This document shows, in pieces, positions 12,385 through 20,297 of a stretch of DNA of 64,000 bases. The notes below the pieces were generated by a model that saw nothing but the letters and a program-made list of their open reading frames with translations, made no database searches and had not been told where the DNA came from. Each line of letters begins with the position of its first letter. Within the stretch, counting starts at the first letter, position 1. Source of the stretch: Micromonospora pallida (lineage in GTDB: Bacteria; Actinomycetota; Actinomycetes; Mycobacteriales; Micromonosporaceae); the NCBI RefSeq assembly GCF_900090325.1, contig NZ_FMHW01000002.1, positions 3,907,001 to 3,971,000 of the forward strand, written 5' to 3'. The translations under genes and the position numbers were made by a program.

Positions 12385-13161
12385 ATGCTCATCCTGCTGC
12401 CGCCCTCGGAGCGCAAGGCCGACGTCCGCGCCGGGCGGCGACTCGACCTGACCCGGCTCAGCCTGCCCGAGCTGAACCCGGCCCGGGAGGAGCTGCTGGA
12501 CGCGCTGGTCGCCCTCGCCACCGCCCCGGACGCGAGCGCAGCCCCGGCGGTGCTGCCCGAGCCGGCCCGCAACGCGCGGCTGCGGCAGGCGGCCACCACT
12601 GCCGCGGCGGCCGTCTACACCGGGGTGCTCTACGAGGCGCTGGACCTGGCCACGCTCCCCGCCCCGGCACTGCGGGCGGCCCGCCGGCAGGTGCTGGTCA
12701 GCTCCGGGCTCTGGGGCGCGGTACGCCTCACCGACCGGATCCCGCCGTACCGCTGCCCGATCGGGCTGACCCTGCCCGGCCCGGGGGCGCTGACCGCGTA
12801 CTGGAAGCGGGTGCTGGCACCGGCGATGGAGTCGGCGGCCGGCGACGGCCCGGTGCTCGACCTGCGCTCCGCCGCCTACGCCGCGGCCTGGACGCCCCGG
12901 GGCGAGCTGGCCGGGCGGACGGTGACCGTGCGGGTGCTGCACGAGCGGGAGGTCGACGGGGTGGTGACCCGCTCGGTGGTCAGCCACTTCAACAAGGCGA
13001 CCAAGGGCCGGCTGGTCCGTGACCTGCTCACCGCCGGAGCCCGCCCGCGTGGCGTGGACGAGCTGGTCACGGCCCTGCGGGACCTGAAGTACACGGTGCT
13101 GGAGGAGCCGGTCACGCCCGGCCGGCCCCGGCGCGTCGACGTGGTGGTCAGCCAACTCTGA
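12385..13161 (+). CDS. yaaA: YaaA/DUF328 peroxide stress protein
   Basis: A 258-residue protein of the YaaA (UPF0246) family. It begins MLILLPPSERKA, a hallmark of the family, and includes VLVSSGLWGAVRLTDRIPPY, YWKRVL and VVSHFNKATKGRLVR, all typical conserved blocks. In E. coli YaaA limits free iron and DNA damage during peroxide stress; a helix-hairpin-helix-like DNA-binding fold is described. GAGGGG at 12371-12376 with eight bases of spacing selects the ATG at 12385 rather than the GTG at 12376. Cytosolic, apparently monocistronic. Confidence 0.9.
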   Translation: MLILLPPSERKADVRAGRRLDLTRLSLPELNPAREELLDALVALATAPDASAAPAVLPEPARNARLRQAATTAAAAVYTGVLYEALDLATLPAPALRAARRQVLVSSGLWGAVRLTDRIPPYRCPIGLTLPGPGALTAYWKRVLAPAMESAAGDGPVLDLRSAAYAAAWTPRGELAGRTVTVRVLHEREVDGVVTRSVVSHFNKATKGRLVRDLLTAGARPRGVDELVTALRDLKYTVLEEPVTPGRPRRVDVVVSQL

Positions 13162-13313
13162 CCGCCGGTCTGCCGCAGCGCGAGGCCGGCTCTGACCGCC
13201 CGGCCCGCGCCACGGCAACGCAATTTTTGCTCAAGGCTTGCGCCGATCGGTACCGCACGGGCCGTCCGACCGCCACGGTAAGGGGTAATCCGACGAGTGG
13301 AGGAGCGGTCCCG

Positions 13314-13985
13314 ATGGAAACCACCCTGCTCGACCGGCCCCGGCCCACGGCGTCCCCGACGCCGCTGGACTGGCCGACCATGGCCGACGCCTTCGAGGTC
13401 GCCTGCCTGCTGCGCTGCATGTCCCTGCCGACTGGCCCCCGGGGCCGGCACCCGGGCGAGCCGTACCGGAGCACCGTCGAGTTCAACCGCGAGGACGCCG
13501 CGCTGCGGATGCGGCAGTTGCTCGGCCGGCTCGGCGTCCCGGTCGAGCACGAGATCACCGTGGGTGGGCTGCGCCGCCGCTACGAGCTACACCAGCTCCG
13601 GGTGCCCGCGCCGGCCCGCGCGACGTACGTGGCCCTGCTGGACTCCGCCTGGCGGCAGGGCCGTCGGGAGCTGCTCGGCGTCCAGGTGCCCGGCGCGTCC
13701 ACGTCCCGCCGGGTGTGGCGGTCGCGGCTGGCCGCCGCCGCCTGGCGGTCCGCGCTGCTGGCCGGTGGTCGGCACGTCCGCCGGCACATCCTCGGGGTCC
13801 GCCTCACCGACCGGGAGCTGGCCGCTGTCCTGGTCCGGGGTGCCGCCCTGCTGGAGGTCCCCGCCACGCTCCGCCCGGGCGCCGGGTGTTTCGTGGTGAG
13901 CGTCGCCGACGGCCCGGACCGCAACCGGATCCTGGAGAGCGCCAGCCTGCACCCCGCCCCGATGCCGACCGCGGAAGCTTCCTGA
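13314..13985 (+). CDS. WhiA-like protein lacking an HTH domain (tentative)
   Basis: A 223-residue protein I cannot assign with certainty. The layout resembles the N-terminal two-thirds of the sporulation regulator WhiA. FEVACLLRCM near residue 25 mirrors its first conserved helix. A region around 50-75 (REDAALRMRQLLGRLGV) and WRSALLAGGRHVRR near 145 are followed by GVRLTDRELAAVLVRGAALL, matching the LAGLIDADG-derived homing-endonuclease fold of WhiA. The C-terminal helix-turn-helix is absent; WhiA is usually about 325 residues. The SD GGAGGAG is eight bases before ATG 13314. It could be a DNA-binding or partner-binding paralogue. Family call is inference. Confidence 0.45.
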   Translation: METTLLDRPRPTASPTPLDWPTMADAFEVACLLRCMSLPTGPRGRHPGEPYRSTVEFNREDAALRMRQLLGRLGVPVEHEITVGGLRRRYELHQLRVPAPARATYVALLDSAWRQGRRELLGVQVPGASTSRRVWRSRLAAAAWRSALLAGGRHVRRHILGVRLTDRELAAVLVRGAALLEVPATLRPGAGCFVVSVADGPDRNRILESASLHPAPMPTAEAS

Positions 13986-14132
13986 CCGCCCCACGGCCGC
14001 GTCCCGGCGGCCCCGCGACCACCTCCTGACCGGCCCGCCGGCCGTCCCGGCCGGGCGCGGCGACCGGCCGGTAGCCCCGCCGTGCGCGGCGGCGGGTTGC
14101 CAACCGGGGGTGTCCCGGCGCAGAGTGCAGCG

Positions 14133-15095
14133 GTGAACGGCGTGCGCTCCACCTCCGGCCGGCGGCGGGCCGCCTGCCTCGTGCTGCTGGCGCTGCTGGC
14201 CGGAACGGCGCTGCCGGCGGTGGTCGGCTGCCGCGACGAACCGGTCGATCCGGTCCGCATCCGGATCGCCACGGGCAGCCCCACCGCCGTCTACCACGCC
14301 TTCGGCGAGTCGCTGGCGACCATCCTCAACCGGGAACTGCCCGGCGTCCAGGCCAGCGTGGTGGTGACCGCCGCGTCGGAGGAGAACATCCGGCTGGTCG
14401 CGGCGGGTTCGGCGGAACTCGGCTTCACCCAGGCCGACGTCCTCTCCCGTACCCCGGGCGCGCATCCCGGGTTGGTGGCGGTGGCCCGGGTCTACGACGA
14501 CCTGCTGCACCTGGTCACCACCGCCGAATCGCCGGTGCGGACGGTGGCGGACCTGCGCGGCCGGCGGGTGTCGGTGGGGGCGCCGGGCTCGGGCACCGGG
14601 ATCACCGCCAGCCGGCTGCTCGACGTGGCGGGACTGGACGGCAGCATGGTGCGGCGGGAACGGCTCGGGCTGGACGACTCGGTGGCCGCGCTGCGGGACG
14701 GACGGGTGGACGCGTTCTTCTTCTCCGGGGGCCTGCCGGTACGGGCGATCGAGCAGCTCGCCAGCACCACCGGTATCCGGCTGGTCGACCTGGGCGAGTG
14801 GACCGAGCCGCTGCGCCGCAGCCACCGGGAGGTGTACGCCTCCCGGGACATCCCCAGTTCGGCCTACGGTGCGGAGTCGGTGACCACGGTGGCGAATCCG
14901 AACTACCTGGTGGTGCGGGCGAACGTGCCGGAGTCGCTGGTGCGGGAGGTGACCCGGCTGCTGATGGAGCGTCGGGAGGAGCTGGCCACCGCGCATCCGG
15001 CCGCCGGCCGGATGAGTGCCCGTTCGGCCATCGCCACCGCCCCGTTGCCCCTGCACCCGGGCGCGGCGGCCTGGTACCGGGCGAGCAAACCCTGA
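14133..15095 (+). CDS. TAXI-family TRAP transporter solute-binding lipoprotein
   Basis: About 320 residues. The hydrophobic signal ends with VVGC, a lipobox, so the protein is probably anchored outside the membrane. The mature part starts RIRIATGSPTAVYHAFG, a classic TAXI motif, followed by ELGFTQADVLS, DLRGRRVSVGAPGSGT and a C-terminal HPGAAAWYR, all family markers. TAXI proteins bind small anions such as glutamate or malate for TRAP uptake, but no TRAP permease lies nearby. It is convergent with a histidine kinase, so a sensing role is possible. The start is uncertain; GTG 14133 leaves a normal signal peptide. Confidence 0.85.
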   Translation: MNGVRSTSGRRRAACLVLLALLAGTALPAVVGCRDEPVDPVRIRIATGSPTAVYHAFGESLATILNRELPGVQASVVVTAASEENIRLVAAGSAELGFTQADVLSRTPGAHPGLVAVARVYDDLLHLVTTAESPVRTVADLRGRRVSVGAPGSGTGITASRLLDVAGLDGSMVRRERLGLDDSVAALRDGRVDAFFFSGGLPVRAIEQLASTTGIRLVDLGEWTEPLRRSHREVYASRDIPSSAYGAESVTTVANPNYLVVRANVPESLVREVTRLLMERREELATAHPAAGRMSARSAIATAPLPLHPGAAAWYRASKP

Positions 15096-15107
15096 CGGGT
15101 CAAGCCT

Positions 15108-15141
15108 GCCGGGCTGACCGGTCCGGACCGGTCAGCCCGGC
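15108..15141. terminator. 34-nt perfect palindrome between convergent genes
   Basis: Arms of 17 bp (GCCGGGCTGACCGGTCC at 15108-15124 and its complement at 15125-15141) meet without a spacer. It lies between the TAXI stop and the kinase gene and covers the kinase stop codon. Most likely a bidirectional terminator. Confidence 0.65.
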
Positions 15142-16529
15142 TCCGGGGCCGGGTCCGGATGGTCGGCCCGGGGGAACCACAGCTCGGCGAGCAGGCCACG
15201 GGGCTCCCCCCGGCGCATGCTGAGCCGGCCGCCGGAGGCGTCCACCAGCACGGCCACGATGGTCAACCCGAGCCCGGCCCCCTCGACGTTCTGTGCGTCC
15301 GGGGCTCGCCAGAACCGTTCGGTCGCCTGTTCGAGTTGACTGTCGGTCATTCCCGGGCCGGTGTCGCCGACCACCAGGGTCACCCCGTCCTCGGCCGGGG
15401 TGACGGTCACCGTCACCACGCCGCCGGGACCGCTGAACTTCACCGCGTTGTCGATCAGGGCGTCCAGGGCCTGGTCGATGGCGGTGGACACGGTGCGGGC
15501 GTACTGTGGGCCACCCGCCGCGCTCAGCCGCAGCGTGACCTCCCGGCGGCGGGCCAGCGGCTCCCACGCGGTCACCCGGGAGGCGGCCACCACCACCGCG
15601 TCCACGGTGACCAGGCGGTTCTCCTCGCGTTCGGCCCGGGCCAGGGTGAGCAGCGCGTCGAGCACCTGCGCCAGCCGGTCGGTCTCCTCCAGGGCCAACC
15701 GGTGCTCGGCCCGCCCGTCCGCGTCGGTCAGGCTCGGCCCCAGCTCCTCCACCCGTAGCCGCAGCGCGGTGAGCGGGTTGCGGAGCTGGTGACTGGCGTG
15801 CGCGACGAAGGCCCGTTGCCGGTCCATCACGTCGGAGACCACGTCGGCCATGTGGTTGAAGCCGGCGGCGAGTCGACGCAGCTCCGGCGGGCCGAGCCGG
15901 TGCTGCACCCGGGCGGTCCGGTCCCCGGCGGCGATCTCGTGGGTGACCGCGTCCAGCTCGGTGACCGGGCGCAGCACCCAGCCGGCCAGCCCGAACGCGG
16001 TCAGCACGCAGGCCAGCACGGCGAGCAGTCCGATCACCGCGAGGATCAGCCACCAGGCGGTGATGGTGTGCCGTACCGCGTCGATCGGGCTGGTGGTGAC
16101 CACCGCGCCCAGCACCTCGCCGCCGTCGTTGATCGGCACCGCCACCACGATCGGCCCCTTCACCCAGGGCCGCACCGCCTCGGCACCGGTGAACTGCTGC
16201 CCGGCGAGCGCGATCCGCAGGGCCAGCTCGGTGGCCGGTGACGACCGGTAGCCATCGGAGACCGCGACGGTCCGCAGTTCCCGGTCGACCACGGCCGCGC
16301 CGATGTCGTACAGGCCCTCGTAGCTGCCGAGTTCCACGTCGAGCTGGCCGGTGCCGCCGCCACGCAGGGCCGGCCCGGCGAGCGAGGCGAACCGGGTGGC
16401 GTCGGCGAGCCGGTCGGCGCGGACCCGGTCGGTCTCCCGGTTGGCCAGGGTCACCGCGAGCGGGGTCTCCAGCGCCAGCAGCACCAGCGCCATCAGCAGC
16501 AGGTAGCTGATGACCAGCCGACGACGCAC
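15132..16529 (-). CDS. Sensor histidine kinase
   Basis: A 465-residue HAMP-containing kinase. There is a TM helix at residues 5-28, an extracytoplasmic sensor region (about 30-155), a second TM helix at 157-185 and a HAMP domain around 186-235. The H-box HASHQLRNPLTAL carries phospho-acceptor His247. The ATPase domain has DNAVKFS (N box), GDTGPGM (G1) and GAGLGLTIV (G2). It lies seven bases after its partner response regulator and is transcribed with it. The neighbouring TAXI binding protein on the other strand may provide the sensed ligand, as inferred from position only. Confidence 0.93.
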   Translation of the reverse strand: MRRRLVISYLLLMALVLLALETPLAVTLANRETDRVRADRLADATRFASLAGPALRGGGTGQLDVELGSYEGLYDIGAAVVDRELRTVAVSDGYRSSPATELALRIALAGQQFTGAEAVRPWVKGPIVVAVPINDGGEVLGAVVTTSPIDAVRHTITAWWLILAVIGLLAVLACVLTAFGLAGWVLRPVTELDAVTHEIAAGDRTARVQHRLGPPELRRLAAGFNHMADVVSDVMDRQRAFVAHASHQLRNPLTALRLRVEELGPSLTDADGRAEHRLALEETDRLAQVLDALLTLARAEREENRLVTVDAVVVAASRVTAWEPLARRREVTLRLSAAGGPQYARTVSTAIDQALDALIDNAVKFSGPGGVVTVTVTPAEDGVTLVVGDTGPGMTDSQLEQATERFWRAPDAQNVEGAGLGLTIVAVLVDASGGRLSMRRGEPRGLLAELWFPRADHPDPAPEPG

Positions 16530-16536
16530 CGGGGCC

Positions 16537-17199
16537 TCACTCGCCGCGGAGCCGGTAACCGACCCCGCGGACGGTCTCCACCAGCCGGGAGTCGCCCAGC
16601 TTGCTCCGCAACGACCCGACGTGCACCTCGACGGTGTGCCGGTCGGCCCAGGTGGTGCCCCAGACGTCGAGCAGGATCCGTTCGCGGGGCACCACCGTGC
16701 CGGGCTGCCGGGCCAGGGAGACGAGGATGTCGAACTCCTTGCGGGTAAGCGCGACCGGCCGGTCGTCCACGGTGACGGTACGCGCGGCCACGTCGATCCG
16801 GAGCCCGCCGGCGGTGATCCGGTCCGGCTCGGGGGCAGCGCGGGCCGCCCGGCGCAGCACCGCCTCGATGCGCGCCTGCAACTCCACCATGGAGAACGGC
16901 TTGACCACGTAGTCGTCCGCGCCGAGCCGGAGCCCGAGCACCCGGTCCCGCTCCTCGCCCCGAGCGGTAACCGCGATGATGCCGATCTGCGCGCTGCGCC
17001 GCCGCAGTTCCCGGCAGAGTTCGGTGCCGTCCCCGTCCGGCAGGGTCAGGTCGAGCAGGACCAGGTCGCACGGGGCAGCGGCCAGCGCCGCCGCCACCGT
17101 CGCCGCGTGCTCGACCCGGTAACCCCGTCGGGTCAACGCCGACGACAGCGCCGCCGCCACCCGGCAGTCGTCCTCCACCAGCAGGACCCGCACCCGCAC
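16537..17199 (-). CDS. OmpR-family response regulator
   Basis: A 220-residue two-domain regulator. The receiver domain has the acidic pair in VEDD, phospho-acceptor Asp50 in LLDLTLPDGDG, a Thr in VTARGE and Lys in VVKPFS. The winged-helix output domain (about 128-218) contains LTRKEFDILVSLARQPG and HTVEVHVGSLRSKLG, standard for OmpR/PhoB. It is the first gene of a two-gene operon with the downstream kinase. Targets are unknown; its own promoter would lie in the divergent region toward 17485. Confidence 0.95.
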   Translation of the reverse strand: MRVRVLLVEDDCRVAAALSSALTRRGYRVEHAATVAAALAAAPCDLVLLDLTLPDGDGTELCRELRRRSAQIGIIAVTARGEERDRVLGLRLGADDYVVKPFSMVELQARIEAVLRRAARAAPEPDRITAGGLRIDVAARTVTVDDRPVALTRKEFDILVSLARQPGTVVPRERILLDVWGTTWADRHTVEVHVGSLRSKLGDSRLVETVRGVGYRLRGE

Positions 17200-17485
17200 C
17201 CCCTCCAGTTGAGCCCCCGGTCAGCGAATGGTGCCAGACGGTCCGGCCTCGCGACACCCCCGGTCAGCCGCGCCCAAGCTTCGACACCGCCGTCCGGCGG
17301 GTGACCGTCCGGGGCGGGCGGGACGGCCGGATATGCTTCCCGCTGCCGTGTTGCTCCCCGTCCGGCGGGCCGGGACCGCGGTGACCGAGCACGCGCGACG
17401 GCGCCGGGCGGGTGCGGCCCGCCGGTCGCCGGCCGTGCGCCCACACCGGCGCGAACGCGCCCTGCGAACACTGTGAGTGGAGCCC
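17200..17485. other. Divergent promoter region
   Basis: This 286-bp gap separates the response regulator from the glycopolymer locus. A TATGCT sequence at 17332-17337 on the plus strand is a possible -10 for the acetyltransferase gene; no matching -35 is evident. No gene is supported here. Confidence 0.3.
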
Positions 17486-18019
17486 ATGAGCCAAGGAACC
17501 GACCAGGTCTTCGTGCACCCGACGGCCGACGTCGAGGAGGGCGCGCGGATCGGCGACGGCACCAAGGTCTGGCACCTGGCACACGTCCGGTCCACCGCGC
17601 AGATCGGCGGCGGTTGCGTGATCGGCCGCAACGTCTACGTCGACAGCAACGTGGTGATCGGGGACCTCTGCAAGGTCCAGAACAACGTCTCGGTGTACCA
17701 GGGCGTCACCCTGGAGGACGAGGTCTTCGTCGGCCCGTGCGCCGTCTTCACCAACGACTTCCGACCCCGGGCGCAGAACCCGGACTGGCAGATCACCCCG
17801 ACCCTGGTACGCCGGGGCGCGTCCATCGGCGCGAACGCCACCCTGGTCTGCGGGATCGAGGTCGGCTCGTACGCGATGATCGCCGCCGGTTCGGTGGTGA
17901 CCCGGGACGTCGCCCCCTACCAGTTGGTGGCCGGCAACCCGGCCCGGCCGAAGGGCTGGGTCAACGAGAAGGGCGAGGTGGTCTCCCGCGACCCGGAGAA
18001 CCCGCCCGCGCGCGGCTGA
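17486..18019 (+). CDS. Hexapeptide-repeat N-acetyltransferase (WbpD/WlbB-like)
   Basis: A 177-residue left-handed beta-helix acetyltransferase. Hexapeptide turns run through the protein (TADVEEGARIGDGT, CVIGRNVYVDSNVVIGD, GASIGANATLVCGIEVGS), with CKVQNNVSVYQG and the segment VFTNDFRPRAQ typical of WbpD/WlbB. These enzymes acetylate the 3-amino group of UDP-2-acetamido-3-amino-glucuronate using acetyl-CoA. The candidate 3-dehydrogenase, aminotransferase, 6-dehydrogenase and 2-epimerase for the same pathway lie within 19 kb. The preferred start is ATG 17486, though its GGAG is only three bases away. A hairpin follows the gene. Confidence 0.82.
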   Translation: MSQGTDQVFVHPTADVEEGARIGDGTKVWHLAHVRSTAQIGGGCVIGRNVYVDSNVVIGDLCKVQNNVSVYQGVTLEDEVFVGPCAVFTNDFRPRAQNPDWQITPTLVRRGASIGANATLVCGIEVGSYAMIAAGSVVTRDVAPYQLVAGNPARPKGWVNEKGEVVSRDPENPPARG

Positions 18020-18049
18020 GTCCGTCCCGGCTCCTGGCTCCGGCACGCC

Positions 18050-18098
18050 GACGGCGGCCGGTCGGTGGGGAATCCCCTCCGGCCGGCCGGCCGCCGTC
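18050..18098. terminator. Terminator between convergent genes
   Basis: GACGGCGGCCGG (18050-18061) pairs with CCGGCCGCCGTC (18087-18098). A smaller GGGGA/TCCCC stem lies inside the 25-nt loop. It separates the acetyltransferase from the convergent glycosyltransferase operon. Confidence 0.65.
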
Positions 18099-18104
18099 CG
18101 TCCG

Positions 18105-20297
18105 TCAGGCCCCGGTCTCCTCGAAGCCGGAAAGCGAGGTGGTGACGGTGATCTCCGGGTGCCGACGAGCGAGCTGCCAGCCGACCGTGAGGCCGTTGGT
18201 GCCGGCCACCACCACCCGGCGGGTCCGCGCCAGGTCCAGCTTCGGGAGCACGTGCTGCCGGACGATGCGCCACATCACCCGGGGCCGGACCAGCCGGTAG
18301 CCCTTCTCGAACCCCTTCTGGTGGATCAGCCCGGCCAGTTTCCCGTGCGCCCGCTGCGCGGTGAGCACACCCAGCTCCGGCCAGATCGCCTCCTGCCGCC
18401 GGGTCCGCTCCCGCACCGTGGCGAGCAGCTTCCCCGGGGCCCGGTAGACCAGCGTCTGCTCGGCCCGGAGCACCGGCCGCCGGGACTCCGCCACGTCGAT
18501 CGGGTGGATGCGCAGCCGGGGATCGCGGGCCGCCTCCCGCCAGAGGTTGGCGTCGTGGGTGATCACGTCCACCCCGTAGCCCGCCGCCGCGGCCCGCAGC
18601 GCGAGGTCCCGGGCCGGGAAGAACCGGGGCGCGTTGATCGCCACGAGGACCACCCGTTCGCCCCGGTCGGGCAGCTTGGCGGAGGTACCCGGACGCGCCG
18701 TTCCGGCGGCCGGCTCCGACCCGTCGTCGGGGACCGCCGCCGGCTCGGCGGCGGTCTCGCCGAGAAGTCGGGGCAGTACGGTGGCCGCACCGTGCCGCTC
18801 GCGCAGACCCGACCGGGCGGTGACCGGGTCCAACGCGACCAGTCGGGTGGTGAGGCGGCGGCGGCCCGCCAGCAGTTCCCGGGCGTCGGTGCCCTGCTCG
18901 ACCAGGGCGCCCGGCGTCCCGGCCAGCCGGTCTGCCGCCTCGGCGCTGGCCGGGTGCTCGGCGACCAGGACCGGCGTGCCGGTGGCCGCCGCGGTGACCA
19001 GCAACTCGCCGTGCCCCTCGCCCTGATTGGCGTGGACGAGCAGGTCGTAGTCGGCGAGCACGGTGGCGAGGTCGGGGGCCGGCGAGGTGGCCCGGAAGGT
19101 CACCCGGTCGCGGAGCTTCAACACGCCGATCCGGTCGCGTTGCCGGACCGAGGTGGCCGTCGCGTCCAGCAGGGTCAGGGTGGCCGTCGGGTCCTGAGCC
19201 GCCAGTTCCGCGAACGACTCCAGCACCACGGACTGGCCACGCACCTCCCACAGCGGGCCGACGTGCACCCAGCGGCGTAGTTCGGTCGGGGGCGTCGACC
19301 GGGTCGGTAGGGCGTCCACGTCGACCAGGGTCGGCACCACCCGGACCTTCGCCAGGTGCTCCGGGAAGTGCCCGGCGAGCGCGTCGGCCAGGTACTGGCT
19401 GACGCAGAGCACCTCGTCGGCCCTGGTCAGCACCTGCTCGTACTGGTCTCGGACGGCTGGCTGGGCCAGCGCGTGCGCGAGCAACGGCGAGTGTTCGACC
19501 ACGACCAGGCGGGCGTCCGGGCGGGCCAGGGCGGTCGCCACCGTACCGCCGAGGACGCCGCCGAAGGCGTACACCACCGGGGCCTCGATCCGGCCGCCCG
19601 GCAGGGCGGCCCGCGCCGCCGCCAGGTGCCCGGCGGCGCGCACCGGGTACTCCCGGGCCGCGACGAGCATCGGCACCGCGACCCGGGTCACCTCGGCCTC
19701 CGGTTCGTCGGTGACGGTGACCGGGTCGACCCGCCGGGCGAGTCGGTCCAGCGTCACCGTGACCAGCGGGGTGGCCGAGCTGCGCGGCGCCCGCCACTCG
19801 TCGGTGTGCAGCACCGACACCCGCCCGTACCGCTGGCCGAGGGCGATCGCCGACTCGCGGACGGCCGCCCCGGCGAGCGGGTCGCCGGGGGCCGGGTAGA
19901 AGGCGGTGACCACCGCGACGTCGGCGGGGGCTGGCCGCCGGTCCGGGTCGGGCGCGGGGGCGAACCGGACCGGCAGGTCCGGTCGGCGTCGCTGGGCGAA
20001 CCAGGCCGCCGGCACCGCCTCCGGGTCACCGGCGACGACCAGTCCAGCCCCGTCCAGTGGCCCCCCGGCGGATTGCAGCAGCTTGCGGGCTGCCTGCACC
20101 GCCTGCCGGGGGTCGGCGGCGACCCGGTGGACGGTCACCCCGTCGGGGAGGTCCACCGACCGCCACTCGGGCACACCGGCGAGCACCGCCACCACCGGGT
20201 GGCCGGCGGCCACCAGCCGGGCGAGCTGCCCGGCGGTGGCGGCCACCCGCGACCGACCGAGCGCGAGGTAGAGCACCGTACGGTCCGTCGTGGTCAC
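18105..20297 (-). CDS. Multidomain GT4 glycosyltransferase with extra N- and C-terminal domains
   Basis: A 730-residue protein. Residues 1-130 form a Rossmann-like segment opening VLYLALGRSRVAATAGQL. A GT4-type GT-B enzyme follows (about 135-560), opening VAVVTAFYPAPGDPLAG, with VVYAFGG, DEVLCVSQYLADAL and the donor-domain run DLLVHANQGEGHGELLVTAA. The last 150 residues (ERVVLVAINAPRFFPARDLALRA onward) are a further nucleotide-binding-like domain ending near SLSGFEETGA. The start GTG at 20297 overlaps the upstream stop as GTGA and has GGAGGG six bases away. It is the last gene of the minus-strand glycosyltransferase operon. The same building blocks occur as separate genes at 28373-30183. Confidence 0.75.
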   Translation of the reverse strand: MTTTDRTVLYLALGRSRVAATAGQLARLVAAGHPVVAVLAGVPEWRSVDLPDGVTVHRVAADPRQAVQAARKLLQSAGGPLDGAGLVVAGDPEAVPAAWFAQRRRPDLPVRFAPAPDPDRRPAPADVAVVTAFYPAPGDPLAGAAVRESAIALGQRYGRVSVLHTDEWRAPRSSATPLVTVTLDRLARRVDPVTVTDEPEAEVTRVAVPMLVAAREYPVRAAGHLAAARAALPGGRIEAPVVYAFGGVLGGTVATALARPDARLVVVEHSPLLAHALAQPAVRDQYEQVLTRADEVLCVSQYLADALAGHFPEHLAKVRVVPTLVDVDALPTRSTPPTELRRWVHVGPLWEVRGQSVVLESFAELAAQDPTATLTLLDATATSVRQRDRIGVLKLRDRVTFRATSPAPDLATVLADYDLLVHANQGEGHGELLVTAAATGTPVLVAEHPASAEAADRLAGTPGALVEQGTDARELLAGRRRLTTRLVALDPVTARSGLRERHGAATVLPRLLGETAAEPAAVPDDGSEPAAGTARPGTSAKLPDRGERVVLVAINAPRFFPARDLALRAAAAGYGVDVITHDANLWREAARDPRLRIHPIDVAESRRPVLRAEQTLVYRAPGKLLATVRERTRRQEAIWPELGVLTAQRAHGKLAGLIHQKGFEKGYRLVRPRVMWRIVRQHVLPKLDLARTRRVVVAGTNGLTVGWQLARRHPEITVTTSLSGFEETGA

